32,589 nucleotides of DNA, taken from NCBI GenBank assembly GCA_035502855.1, contig DATJTX010000011.1:1-32589 (forward strand), written 5' to 3'. This DNA comes from Candidatus Baltobacteraceae bacterium (GTDB taxonomy: Bacteria > Vulcanimicrobiota > Vulcanimicrobiia > Vulcanimicrobiales > Vulcanimicrobiaceae). Shown here one piece after another: positions 7,211-15,465 of this stretch (positions are counted from its first letter, which is position 1; every line of letters starts with the position of its first letter). The notes beneath the pieces are model-generated. The model searched no databases, was not told the DNA's origin, and worked only from the letters and a program-made list of their open reading frames with translations. The position numbers were made by a program, and so were the translations under genes.

Positions 7211-8103
7211 ATCGACGGGAGTGGATCGCGGCGGGCGCCGGTCTCGCAAGCGCCGCGCTGATCGCCCCCGCAAACGCGCAGCCGTTGACGGTGCTCGACG
7301 TCGCCTACGCGGGGTCGATGGGTTCGATGATGGAAGGGCCGGTGAAAACGGCGGTCGTCAAGAGTCTTGGTGTTGACATCCACGGCCGCGCGCAGGGTTC
7401 GGATGCGCTGGCGCAGTTGATCGTGAGCGGCACGATCGCGGCAGACGTCTTCGTGCCGGTTACACCCGGGCCGATGCGCACCGTGCTCGGGGCCCGCAAG
7501 GTGAAACGCGCGATTCCGATCGCGCGCACCGAGATGGTGATCGCGTACAGTCCGAAGAGTCCGGTGGCGGCGTCTTTCGTCGCGCGCCCGTGGTACGAGG
7601 TGCTGCAGCAGCCGGGGGTGCGGTTCGGACGAACCGATCCCGCGACCGATCCGCAAGGCCGCAACATCATCTTCACCCTGCAGCTGGCGGAGCTGTACTA
7701 CGATCGGCCCGGCCTCGCTCAAAAAATCCTCGGCGAGACGATCAATCCGGCGCAGATCTTCGCCGAAGGGTCGGTGGAGGCGCGTCTGCAGAGCGGCGAA
7801 CTCGATGCCGCGTCGGCTTATAAGACGCAGCCGGGACCGTTCGGACTGCCGTTCGTGCGGTTGCCCGACGAGATCAATCTCGGCAACCAATCGATGAGTG
7901 TCCGCTACGCGCACGCGTCGCTCGAATTGAACGGTAAGAGCTACCATCCGCAAGCACTGGTCTATTATGCCGCCGCGATCGAAGGTTCGCGGCATGCCGC
8001 CAAGGCGCAGGCGTTCGTGAATTGGTTCTCCGGCCCCGAGGCGAAAGCGATCCTCACCCAATACGCCTACGATCCGCCTACCGGCGCAAGCATCTTGACG
8101 TGA
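7207..8103 (+). CDS. Molybdate/tungstate-type ABC transporter substrate-binding protein
   Basis: This periplasmic receptor of an oxyanion ABC importer has 298 residues. It has a GTG start overlapping the regulator stop by 4 bp, and a signal peptide with an arginine pair and Ala-rich core (MNRREWIAAGAG..., ending ANA, about 1-24). The mature part has the ModA/WtpA-like pattern: LDVAYAGSMGSMMEGPVK, LIVSGTIAADVFVPVTPGPM, RTEMVIAYSPKSP, GRTDPATDPQGRN, SGELDAASAYKTQ and a C-terminal AQAFVNWFSGPEAKAIL. Ligand choice between molybdate and tungstate cannot be read from sequence by eye; WtpA/TupA-type tungstate binding is possible. A GTGA overlap leads directly into the permease gene. Confidence 0.85.
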   Translation: MNRREWIAAGAGLASAALIAPANAQPLTVLDVAYAGSMGSMMEGPVKTAVVKSLGVDIHGRAQGSDALAQLIVSGTIAADVFVPVTPGPMRTVLGARKVKRAIPIARTEMVIAYSPKSPVAASFVARPWYEVLQQPGVRFGRTDPATDPQGRNIIFTLQLAELYYDRPGLAQKILGETINPAQIFAEGSVEARLQSGELDAASAYKTQPGPFGLPFVRLPDEINLGNQSMSVRYAHASLELNGKSYHPQALVYYAAAIEGSRHAAKAQAFVNWFSGPEAKAILTQYAYDPPTGASILT

Positions 8104-8816
8104 AGCGTGCGGGCGCGGCGCTTTTCGCTCTCGCGCTGCTCTACCCGCTGGCGGGACTGTTCGCGCGCGTCGGTCCGTGGCGCTGGAACCTCGCGGCAAT
8201 GCTCGCCCCGGTGCGCGTCTCGCTCGGTCTGACGGCGCTTGCGATGCTTATCGTCGTCGCCCTCGGTACGCCGATGGCGCACTACATCGCGCGCGCGCCG
8301 TCGCGCGAGCGCATTGCGTGGCAGGCGGTCTTGCTGATCTCCGTGTTGCTGCCGCCGCTGGCGCTCGGAATTCTGCTCTCGCTCGCGTTCGGCGCGCATT
8401 TCGCCAACACGGCGATCGCCTTCGTCGTCACCCAAGTTTACGTGAGCATCGGGTACTACGTGCTCGGTGCGATCGCCGCGCTCGAACGCGTGCCGCGCGC
8501 GCTCGAGGTGCAAGCCGGCCTGCTCGGCCGCGACGCCTGGAGCGTGTTCTGGCGCGTCACCTTTCCGGTGGCGCGGCTCGGTTTTGCCGTCGCCCTCAGC
8601 CTGGCGTGGGTGCGCGCGCTCACCGAATTCGGTGCGGTGGTCATTACCGCGTACTATCCCGCCGGAATGCCGGTCGCCATTTGGGTCAACCTGCAAAACT
8701 TCGGTTTGCCGGCGGTGATGCCGCTGATGGTCGTGTTTCTTGCGACCGCGCTGCCGCTGCCATGGCTCGTGCACGTGCTCGCACAGCGCCGGGTACGCGA
8801 AGCGAATCGTGCTTGA
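8100..8816 (+). CDS. Molybdate/tungstate-type ABC transporter permease
   Basis: The GTG at 8100 overlaps the stop of the binding-protein gene (GTGA). The 238-aa protein has about six hydrophobic helices. It also has the inner-membrane permease EAA-type loop: ALERVPRALEVQAGLLGRD, then AWSVFWRVTFPVARLG and a following ALTEFGAVVI segment as in ModB/WtpB. It forms the membrane channel with the ATPase encoded next. The two genes overlap by 8 bp (8809-8816), so translation is coupled. Length and helix count fit the family. Confidence 0.88.
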   Translation: MKRAGAALFALALLYPLAGLFARVGPWRWNLAAMLAPVRVSLGLTALAMLIVVALGTPMAHYIARAPSRERIAWQAVLLISVLLPPLALGILLSLAFGAHFANTAIAFVVTQVYVSIGYYVLGAIAALERVPRALEVQAGLLGRDAWSVFWRVTFPVARLGFAVALSLAWVRALTEFGAVVITAYYPAGMPVAIWVNLQNFGLPAVMPLMVVFLATALPLPWLVHVLAQRRVREANRA

Positions 8817-9501
8817 CGTTCGTCTTCGCAAAGCCCGCACGCAGTTCACCGTCGACGTGCGCTTTCGGGTGGCATCCGGCGAGGCGTGCGCAATCTTCGG
8901 CGCGTCGGGCGCGGGGAAGAGCACGATTCTTGCTTGCATCGCAGGGGCCGAGATTCCCGACGACGGCGAAATACGGCTTGACGACGACGCGCTCTTTCCG
9001 CCGCCGTTGCCGCTGCATCGCCGGCCGCTCGGCTATCTGACGCAGGACGCGCATCTCTTCCCACATTTACGCGTGAGCGAGAACGTGCGCTTCGGTCTGA
9101 CCAACGGCGCGCGCGGAGCCGATTCGTGGGTTACGCAGTTGCGCGAGCGTTTGCAGCTCGAACCGATCTGGAATGAGAACGTGCACGCGATTTCCGGCGG
9201 GCAAGCGCGGCGCGTCGCGCTCGCGCGGATGCTGGCGCGCAAGCCGCGGCTCGTTCTGCTCGATGAGCCCTTCGCCGGGCTGGATCGATATCTGGTACGC
9301 GAATTGGTCGCCGCGCTCGCCGATTGGCAGTGCCAACTTCGTTTCACCATGCTCGTCGTCGATCACGAAGCGGATCTACTTGAACAGCTTTGCGCTCGGG
9401 CGATTGCGATCGAGCGAGGGCGCGTCGTGCAGGATGCTCCCTGGCACGCGCTCAAATCGGCTCCCGCGACGCCGCTGCTCGCGCGTATTCTCGCGCCGTA
9501 A
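8809..9501 (+). CDS. Molybdate/tungstate-type ABC transporter ATPase
   Basis: This is the energising subunit of the importer. The GTG at 8809, overlapping the permease end by 8 bp, gives a 230-aa single ABC domain. Walker A is GASGAGKST (about 31-39), the Q-loop is LTQDAHLFPHL, the signature is ISGGQARRVALARML, Walker B is LVLLDEPFAGLD and the H-loop is VVDHEAD. The C-terminal Mop/TOBE regulatory domain of classical ModC is absent, so this is a short form. The upstream extension of the frame lies inside the permease gene and is not used. Confidence 0.9.
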   Translation: MLDVRLRKARTQFTVDVRFRVASGEACAIFGASGAGKSTILACIAGAEIPDDGEIRLDDDALFPPPLPLHRRPLGYLTQDAHLFPHLRVSENVRFGLTNGARGADSWVTQLRERLQLEPIWNENVHAISGGQARRVALARMLARKPRLVLLDEPFAGLDRYLVRELVAALADWQCQLRFTMLVVDHEADLLEQLCARAIAIERGRVVQDAPWHALKSAPATPLLARILAP

Positions 9502-9506
9502 GGAGG
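9501..9506 (+). promoter_or_regulatory. Strong ribosome binding site AGGAGG
   Basis: AGGAGG lies six bases before the ATG at 9513 and begins on the last base of the ATPase stop codon. It fixes the start of the zinc protease gene and rules out the longer upstream frame. It is one of the few textbook ribosome binding sites in the window. Confidence 0.75.
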
Positions 9507-9512
9507 CATTTG

Positions 9513-11972
9513 ATGGTCCGCCGACTCGCCGAGTTCATCTCGGCCGCTCTTGTTGCGATCGTTTTGACGGCGGCTGCTCCGTCGCCCGCACCGGCGCCGA
9601 CTGCGCTCGAAGCGTTCATGAAAGGCGCGACGATCCACCCGGGATTGATTCCGATCGTGGACAAAGCGGGCAAGACCTATTTGGAACTTTCGACCGCGCA
9701 ATTCGGCGAGGATTTCATCGAAACGTCGGTACCGGCGAGCGGAATGGGCGGCTTCGGTCCGGCGCCCGGCGAGCCGTACATCGCGCCGGCGCGTATCCTT
9801 CACTTCGAGCGATACGGCGAGACGATCGTGCTGCGCTGGCCGAACACCTACGCGTTGACCGCGAACGGCTCCGCGCAGCGCGCCGGGGTCGAGCAGTCGC
9901 TCCCGAACTCGATCGTAGCCGTCCTTCCAATCGAAGCGCAAGACGGCGAGCACGTCGTGATCTCCGCAGCCCCGTTCCTGGGCGACGTCGGGAATCTCGC
10001 GGACACCCTGAAGTATGCGGTGAAAAATCCCGCGCACGCCTATCATATCGACGCGACCAAGTCGTTCTTTCTCGCGACCAAGGCGTTTCCCGAGAACGAC
10101 GTGCTGCGCGTCGATCAGACCTGGACCTCGGCCGATCCCGATCTGGTCGATAACGCGCCGGATCCGCGCAGCATCGAAGTGCGCATCACCTATAACCTGA
10201 TCCAGGCGCCGAACGACGGATATGTGCCGCGCGTCTACGATCCCCGCGTCGGCTTTTTCTCGCAACCGCTGCTCGATTTCAGGAACGACACGCGGCTGCA
10301 GCGCACGATCGATTACATCATCCGCTGGAATTTCGGCACGCGCACGTCGAGCGCGCCGGCAAACGCGGCGAATCCGGTCGTCTATTATCTGAGCAGCGAC
10401 ATCCCGCCCGAGTACCGCCAGACGGTTCGCGACGCACTCTTGACGTGGAACAAAGCCTTCGCCAAAGTGGGCATCTTGAACGCGATCAAAGTCGAGCAAC
10501 AGCCCAGCGATCCGTCGTGGGACAGCGACGACATCCGCCACAACATGATTCGCTGGGTCGACACGAGCAATCCGGCCTACGGTGCGCAAGCCGAGATCAT
10601 CGACGACCCGCGTACCGGGGAAGAGATCAACGTCGGCGTGAACTTCGATGCGGCCGTGCCCATGCACGGACGGCTCGATTACAAGTACGCCGTCGCTCCG
10701 GCGCGTGGTCTGCCCGACTCGCTTGCCGCCGAGAATGCGTTTGCGCAGAACCTGCTTCGCTCGGTCGTTCTTCACGAATCCGGCCACGATTTCGGTCTGC
10801 AGCACAACTTCATCGCTCACGAAGCCTATTCGGCGCGTCAACTCCAGAGCAAATCGTTCACCGACCGTTACGGCATCGCAAGCTCGGTGATGGAATACGC
10901 GCCGATCAACCTCTGGCCGAAAGGCACGCCGCAGGGCGACTACGTGCAGCTCGTGCTTGGGCCGTATGACTACTACGCGATCCAGTACGGCTACGGCCTC
11001 GTTCCGAACGCACCGAATTGGACAAATCCATGGTTTCGTTTCGCGAGCGACGAGGACGCACGTGAGTTCGCCGGCGGGCATTCGATCGATCCGCGCGTGC
11101 AGACCTTCAACCTCACCAACGATCCGCTGGCGTGGTGCAAAACGCAGGCGGCGATGTATCACGGCTTGATGGACTCGGTCAATGCGCGATTTCCCGAGCG
11201 CGGCATGCCCTACGATGAGGCGCGCGCGGCGTTCGTGACCGATATGAGCGGCTACCTGCGCTGCGTGTACGATCCGGTGCACACGATCGGCGGCGAGTAT
11301 CTCTCGCGCGCACAGCGCGGCGATCCCGGCGCGCTCGCACCGCTGACGCCGGTAACGCTGGCGCAGGACCGTGACGCCTGGGATCAGCTCGACGCCGGCC
11401 TCTTCTCCGAGGCGGCGTGGCACTTCAATCCGGCGGTGCTCGACACGCTGACCTATTCCGAGATCAGCGTGCCGTTGTTCAGCGCGAAGTGGGCCTACGA
11501 TCCCGCACCCCATCACGGAGTTTCGATCTTGAGCACGGTCGGCGCGGCGCAGCAATCGGCGCTCGCGGAACTCTTCTCCCCGATTCGTCTGCAGCGGATC
11601 GACGAGTTCTCGCTGCGCTATCCGCCGGGAAAGACGATGACGCTCACCGATCTCTTCGATTGGACGCGGGCGGGCATTTTCGGCGACATCGCGGGCGGGG
11701 CCGTGACGCACGAAGGGCCGGTCCGGCGAAATCTGCAGACCATGTACGCGACGTTTCTGGGACAAATGGTGACCGCACCGCGGCCCGGAACGCCGGGCGA
11801 CGCGCAGGCGCTCGCTCGCCTGCAACTCGAGGATCTGCGCAGCGACACGAGCGCCGCGCTTTCGCGGCGGGGCCTCGACGAAATGACGCGCGCACAATTG
11901 GAATCGCTGCGCGCCATCGCCGAGCAGTCGCTTTCGGCGCGCGCAACGATTGGAACGTCGCTCCACCCATAG
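9513..11972 (+). CDS. Secreted zinc-dependent metalloprotease, DUF5117/DUF4953 type
   Basis: The 819-aa protein has an N-terminal signal peptide (about 1-22, MVRRLAEFIS...TAAA) and a beta-rich DUF5117-type region (about 40-280, with IDATKSFFLATKAFPEND). The catalytic half carries the metzincin-like zinc motif HESGHDFGLQH at about 421-431. It also has the following Met-turn-like SVMEYAPINL and LGPYDYYAIQYGY, which are hallmarks of the DUF4953 family. The C-terminal part is helical. It probably degrades proteins or peptides in the periplasm or outside the cell. The start is fixed by AGGAGG. It follows the transporter ATPase by 11 bp, so it may share that transcript despite the unrelated role. 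Functionally it fits better with the peptide-utilisation genes downstream. Confidence 0.88.
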   Translation: MVRRLAEFISAALVAIVLTAAAPSPAPAPTALEAFMKGATIHPGLIPIVDKAGKTYLELSTAQFGEDFIETSVPASGMGGFGPAPGEPYIAPARILHFERYGETIVLRWPNTYALTANGSAQRAGVEQSLPNSIVAVLPIEAQDGEHVVISAAPFLGDVGNLADTLKYAVKNPAHAYHIDATKSFFLATKAFPENDVLRVDQTWTSADPDLVDNAPDPRSIEVRITYNLIQAPNDGYVPRVYDPRVGFFSQPLLDFRNDTRLQRTIDYIIRWNFGTRTSSAPANAANPVVYYLSSDIPPEYRQTVRDALLTWNKAFAKVGILNAIKVEQQPSDPSWDSDDIRHNMIRWVDTSNPAYGAQAEIIDDPRTGEEINVGVNFDAAVPMHGRLDYKYAVAPARGLPDSLAAENAFAQNLLRSVVLHESGHDFGLQHNFIAHEAYSARQLQSKSFTDRYGIASSVMEYAPINLWPKGTPQGDYVQLVLGPYDYYAIQYGYGLVPNAPNWTNPWFRFASDEDAREFAGGHSIDPRVQTFNLTNDPLAWCKTQAAMYHGLMDSVNARFPERGMPYDEARAAFVTDMSGYLRCVYDPVHTIGGEYLSRAQRGDPGALAPLTPVTLAQDRDAWDQLDAGLFSEAAWHFNPAVLDTLTYSEISVPLFSAKWAYDPAPHHGVSILSTVGAAQQSALAELFSPIRLQRIDEFSLRYPPGKTMTLTDLFDWTRAGIFGDIAGGAVTHEGPVRRNLQTMYATFLGQMVTAPRPGTPGDAQALARLQLEDLRSDTSAALSRRGLDEMTRAQLESLRAIAEQSLSARATIGTSLHP

Positions 11973-12094
11973 GATTTAATTATTCCATAACCCTTGCAAT
12001 TGTTGGCATAATTAGATTACGAAGAGGTATTATTTGGTATAGCGTTGCGCGCATGCCACAGGAGCGGCACCGCGCGTCAGAGCAGCCGTAGGGC
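11973..12094 (+). promoter_or_regulatory. AT-rich intergenic region, probable promoter of the aminotransferase operon
   Basis: About 75 bases here (roughly 11973-12048) are strikingly AT-rich against a GC-rich background and contain several TATAAT-like hexamers (for example TATTAT and CATAAT). I cannot fix a convincing -35/-10 pair. The base composition and position before a new gene block suggest a promoter. No clear terminator hairpin is visible for the protease gene. Confidence 0.35.
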
Positions 12095-13282
12095 ATGCAA
12101 ACACTCGCGCGGCGAGCCATGCGGCTGCCGGGGCCGCTCCATCCGGATTCGGCCGATGCCATTTCACTGGACTCCGGCTATGCGTTTCCGGAGATCTTCC
12201 CGGATCTGACCCGCGCCGCGGCGCGGGCGCTGACCGTTTTTCGGAGCGAGTCGCTGCAGTACGGCTCGCCCTACGGATTGCGGCCCATGCGTGAGTGGAT
12301 CGCTCAATACATGCGCGACGACGGCGCCGCGGTTACCGCGGAGAACGTGATCGTCGTCAACGGCGCGAAGCACGGTCTGGAGTTGATCTGCCGCCTGCTG
12401 GTCGACGACGGTGACGCGGTCGTCGTAACCGGACCGACGTACTTCACCGCGATTCCGATCCTACGCAGTTTCGGCCTGACGTTCATCGAGGTGCCGCAGG
12501 ACGAGGAAGGTCTCGACGTCGTCATGCTCGCCAAGCGGCTCGCCCAGCGCGAACGCGACCGGTTGCCCGCCCCGAAGTTCATCTACGACGTTCCCGACTT
12601 TCACAATCCGAGCGGTATCACGATGTCGCTGCGACGGCGGCAGGCGTTGCTTGCCCTCGCGACGTCGCGAAGCATTCCGATCGTCGAGGATAGTCCCTAT
12701 CGCCGGTTGCGCTTCGAGGGTTCGTCGGAGCCGTCGCTCAAATCGCTCGACCGCTCCGGCATCGTCTTTGCGCTCGGTACGTTCTCCAAATTGATTGCGC
12801 CGGGCTTACGGATCGGTTGGATCTGTGCCGAGGCCGATTCGATCGTGCGGATCGCGCAGCTCAAGAGCGACGGTGGAACTGCGCCGATGACGCAGCGCAT
12901 CATCGTCGAATTTTTTGCCGACGGAGGCCTCGAGCCGCAAATCGCGCGCGCGCGCGCCGCGTACGGGGAGCATCGCGATCGCATGATCGAAGCCGTCCGG
13001 CGCGACCTTCCAAGCGCCGTTTTCACGCCTCCTCACGGCGGATATTATCTCTGGCTGCGCTTCCCCGACGGCATCGACACCGGCGTGCTGGCCGAACGCG
13101 CTTTTGAAGCGGGGGTGTCGCCGATCGCCGGGAACGCATTCTTTGCCGCCGATGACCCGTCGTCGGCGCGGGCACAGGGGATCCCAAGCCATTACATGCG
13201 GCTCGCCTACAGCAACGCGACGCCGGATCGGATCGACCGCGGAGTGAAACTGCTGGCGGACACGCTTCGTTCGATGGAGTAG
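12095..13282 (+). CDS. PLP-dependent aminotransferase, class I/II (ARO8/LysN-like)
   Basis: Fold-type I aminotransferase of 395 residues, cytoplasmic. Visible elements are YGSPYGLRPMREWIA (about 57-70), VVNGAKHGLELICRLL (88-102), GPTYF (113-117), the FHNPSG motif with Asn171, VEDSPYRRLRF with the PLP-nitrogen Asp199, and the Schiff-base lysine in GTFSKLIAPGLRIGW (Lys232). The pattern matches the MocR/2-aminoadipate aminotransferase subgroup, but there is no N-terminal GntR DNA-binding domain, so it is a stand-alone enzyme. The amino-acid substrate is unknown. Its TAG overlaps the GTG of the next gene by one base, indicating an operon with a peptide-binding lipoprotein and a role in using imported amino acids. 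Confidence 0.9.
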   Translation: MQTLARRAMRLPGPLHPDSADAISLDSGYAFPEIFPDLTRAAARALTVFRSESLQYGSPYGLRPMREWIAQYMRDDGAAVTAENVIVVNGAKHGLELICRLLVDDGDAVVVTGPTYFTAIPILRSFGLTFIEVPQDEEGLDVVMLAKRLAQRERDRLPAPKFIYDVPDFHNPSGITMSLRRRQALLALATSRSIPIVEDSPYRRLRFEGSSEPSLKSLDRSGIVFALGTFSKLIAPGLRIGWICAEADSIVRIAQLKSDGGTAPMTQRIIVEFFADGGLEPQIARARAAYGEHRDRMIEAVRRDLPSAVFTPPHGGYYLWLRFPDGIDTGVLAERAFEAGVSPIAGNAFFAADDPSSARAQGIPSHYMRLAYSNATPDRIDRGVKLLADTLRSME

Positions 13283-14895
13283 TGCGTCTTCTAGCCCTAC
13301 TTGCCGCGGTCGTACTTCTGAGTGCCTGCACGCTACGCGATAGCGCGCCGCTCGACCAAACGACGCTGATCATCGGGGAGCAGCAGGAGCCGATCTCACT
13401 CAATCCGGCGCTCGATAACGGCCAACTCTCAACGCAGTTCGGCGAGTTGCTCTTTTCGTATCTGGTGAAGTACGACGATCGCGGTGACTTGATCGGCGAC
13501 GTCGCAACCGAGGTGCCGACGCTCGCGAATGGTGGGATCAGCGGCGACGGCCGCACGATCACCTATCATCTGCGTCGCGACGTCCGTTTCGCCGACGGCG
13601 TGCCGCTGACGGCCAAGGATTGCGTCTGGTCGATCGACGCGATCGACAATCCGGCCAACAACGTGCAGACGCGTTACGGTTACGATCGTATCGTCTCGGC
13701 GCAGGCGCCCAACGATTACACGCTCGTGCTCCACTTGCGTGCGCCGTTTGCGCCGATCGTCTCGCTGGTGCTTGCACCGCAAGGCTTTCCGATTCTGCCG
13801 GAACATTTGCTCGCGAAATACCCCGACTTCAACCATCTGGCGTTCGACTCGAAACCGGTCGGTTCGGGGCCGTACGTGGTCGTGCGCTGGCTTCGCGACG
13901 ACCAGGTCGAGATGCGGGCGAATCCGCGGTATTTTCTCGGCGAGCCGGAGATCCGCCGGCTGATCGTGCGCTTCATCGCGGTTCCCTCCGAAGGCACGAC
14001 GCAGCTGGCCACACACGAGATCCAGGCGTACTTCAACGAGCAGGACTACTCGCAGTATCCGCAGCTGCGCGCGCTGCGCGGTTACCGCGTCATGGACACG
14101 CCGGTCGACGCCGTCGACGCGCTGATTTTCAACACGCAAAATGCCGTGACGAACGACGCGCGCGTTCGCCGCGCGCTCGCCGAAGCGATCGATTTCCGCA
14201 CGCTCGTGGCAACGGCGTACCGTGGCGCGCTCGATAGCCGGCAGGCCGGGCGCGGGCTCTTTCTCTGGGCATTCGATTCGAAGGCCTATCCCGATGTGCC
14301 GTACGATCCCGCCGCCGCGCGGCGGCTGCTCGACGAAGCGGGTTGGAAGCGCGGCCGCGAGGGAGTCCGGCACAAGGACGGACGGCCGTTGGATCTGCGG
14401 TTGATCGTACAAGCCGGCGTGATCGGCGAAGCGGTTGCCGCCAACGAGATCGCGCAGTACGAGCGCGCCGCCGGAGCGCGCGTGACGATCCGCGAGTTCA
14501 ACGTCACGCAGTTCGGTGCGCCGGCCGCAATGGGAGGTCCGGTCTATGCCGGCAGATTCGACCTCGCGTTGTACTCGTTCGTGAACGGCGACGATCCCGA
14601 TACGACCGACCAGTTTGCGTGCGCCAACGTTCCCCCCAACGGATACAACAAGTCGCGGATCTGCGATCGGCGCATCGACGCGCTGCTCGCCGCCGGGCGT
14701 GCAACCTATGACCGGGCGCGCCGCGACGCCGTGTACGCGCGCCTGCAGTCGCTGCTCTACGCCGACTTACCGATCGTTTTGATCTATCAGCGTCGTGAGC
14801 TCGACGTTTTTCCCGACCGTCTGCGCGGGCCCAGCGGCTCCAACGATTCGGTTTTTTGGAACGTCGCGCGCTGGCGCTTCGCGCGCGGTGCCTGA
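13282..14895 (+). CDS. ABC transporter substrate-binding lipoprotein, peptide/opine family 5
   Basis: The GTG start lies within the TAGTG junction with the aminotransferase. A lipoprotein signal (MRLLALLAAVVLLSAC, Cys16) anchors it. The 537-aa protein shows the SBP_bac_5 (DppA/OppA) pattern: EQQEPISLNPALDN, LLFSYLVKYD, YHLRRDVRFADGVPLTAKDCVWSID, the conserved GSGPYVV, VRRALAEAIDF and YNKSRICDRRIDALL. Such proteins capture oligopeptides, dipeptides, opines or nickel. No permease or ATPase genes follow, so it must work with a transporter encoded elsewhere. Its last 109 bp overlap the end of the convergent Lrp-type gene. Confidence 0.88.
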   Translation: MRLLALLAAVVLLSACTLRDSAPLDQTTLIIGEQQEPISLNPALDNGQLSTQFGELLFSYLVKYDDRGDLIGDVATEVPTLANGGISGDGRTITYHLRRDVRFADGVPLTAKDCVWSIDAIDNPANNVQTRYGYDRIVSAQAPNDYTLVLHLRAPFAPIVSLVLAPQGFPILPEHLLAKYPDFNHLAFDSKPVGSGPYVVVRWLRDDQVEMRANPRYFLGEPEIRRLIVRFIAVPSEGTTQLATHEIQAYFNEQDYSQYPQLRALRGYRVMDTPVDAVDALIFNTQNAVTNDARVRRALAEAIDFRTLVATAYRGALDSRQAGRGLFLWAFDSKAYPDVPYDPAAARRLLDEAGWKRGREGVRHKDGRPLDLRLIVQAGVIGEAVAANEIAQYERAAGARVTIREFNVTQFGAPAAMGGPVYAGRFDLALYSFVNGDDPDTTDQFACANVPPNGYNKSRICDRRIDALLAAGRATYDRARRDAVYARLQSLLYADLPIVLIYQRRELDVFPDRLRGPSGSNDSVFWNVARWRFARGA

Positions 14896-15380
14896 ACCGC
14901 GGCACCCGGCTCGACGCCGTCGATCGGCAGCGGCGCGCTGCCCTCTTTGACGGATTCGAGCAGCACGCTCGACTGAATGCCGCGCACCCCGGCGACGTTG
15001 TAGAGCGTCCCAAAGAGAAAGTTGGAGTATTCGGCGAGATCTTTCGCGACGATCTCGAGCAGTACGCCCGACTCCCCGGTCAGGATGTAGCACGCGACGA
15101 CTTGCGGCAGTTTGGCAATGTCCTCGCGCAAGGTTCGTGCGCGCGGCCACTCGATCTGAAGACGGGCGAACGCCGTGACCCCCAGTCCGATCGCCGGCCG
15201 GTTGAGAATCGACCGATAACCTAGAATAAAGCCCCCTTGTTCCATGCGCCGGACGCGGCGCAGACAGGGCGAGGGAGAGAGCCCGACGCTCTTCGCAAGA
15301 TCGGCGTTGGAAAGGCGACTATTGCGCTGAAGGGCAATCAATATGCGCTTATCTATCGCGTCGAGCTCGATTCTTGGCAC
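14787..15380 (-). CDS. Lrp/AsnC family transcriptional regulator with C-terminal extension
   Basis: Feast/famine regulators sense amino acids. The 197-aa protein has the winged HTH (about 4-55: LDAIDKRILIALQRNSRLSNADLAKSVGLSPSPCLRRVRRME). A RAM ligand-binding/oligomerisation domain follows (about 66-142, with VVACYILTGESGVLLEIVAKDL). GTG at 15380 is chosen because GGGGAG lies 7 bases upstream on this strand; the longer frame runs antisense into the TonB gene. The family is usually about 150-160 aa. The extra basic tail of about 40 residues is antisense to the end of the binding-protein gene and may be dispensable. Divergent to the TonB receptor gene with an 85-bp gap, so it probably controls that operon, itself, or both. 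Confidence 0.88.
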   Translation of the reverse strand: MPRIELDAIDKRILIALQRNSRLSNADLAKSVGLSPSPCLRRVRRMEQGGFILGYRSILNRPAIGLGVTAFARLQIEWPRARTLREDIAKLPQVVACYILTGESGVLLEIVAKDLAEYSNFLFGTLYNVAGVRGIQSSVLLESVKEGSAPLPIDGVEPGAAVQAPRAKRQRATFQKTESLEPLGPRRRSGKTSSSRR

Positions 15381-15414
15381 AAAACACTCCCCTAATACGG
15401 AAATTTGGTACAAG
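15374..15414. promoter_or_regulatory. Candidate Lrp-type operator: two direct repeats 31 bp apart
   Basis: TTGGCACAAA at 15374-15383 and TTGGTACAAG at 15405-15414 match at 8 of 10 positions. They lie 31 bp apart, close to three helical turns, which would place both on one DNA face. The first copy overlaps the Lrp-type gene's start codon; the second is in the middle of the divergent promoter region. Phased repeats are usual for Lrp-family binding, but the assignment is inferred. Confidence 0.4.
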
Positions 15415-15465
15415 ATTGCTGAGTGGGCGGAGGGCTTCGCAGCGGTATCGTGGCAAGCCTTCACG

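Noticed and set aside
6955-8199. 414-residue minus-strand frame across the Mo/W regulator and binding-protein genes
   Set aside because: It spans two well-supported overlapping plus-strand genes and has no domain signal.
9363-11966. 867-residue open frame antisense to the zinc protease gene
   Set aside because: Arginine-rich shadow of a GC-rich gene. The plus strand has a signal peptide, the HExxHxxGxxH motif and AGGAGG, whereas the antisense frame shows no recognisable domain.
13282-14895. Reading the binding lipoprotein as nickel-specific (NikA)
   Set aside because: The family covers peptides, opines and nickel, and the sequence shows no feature I can use to choose nickel. The aminotransferase and Lrp context favours peptides.
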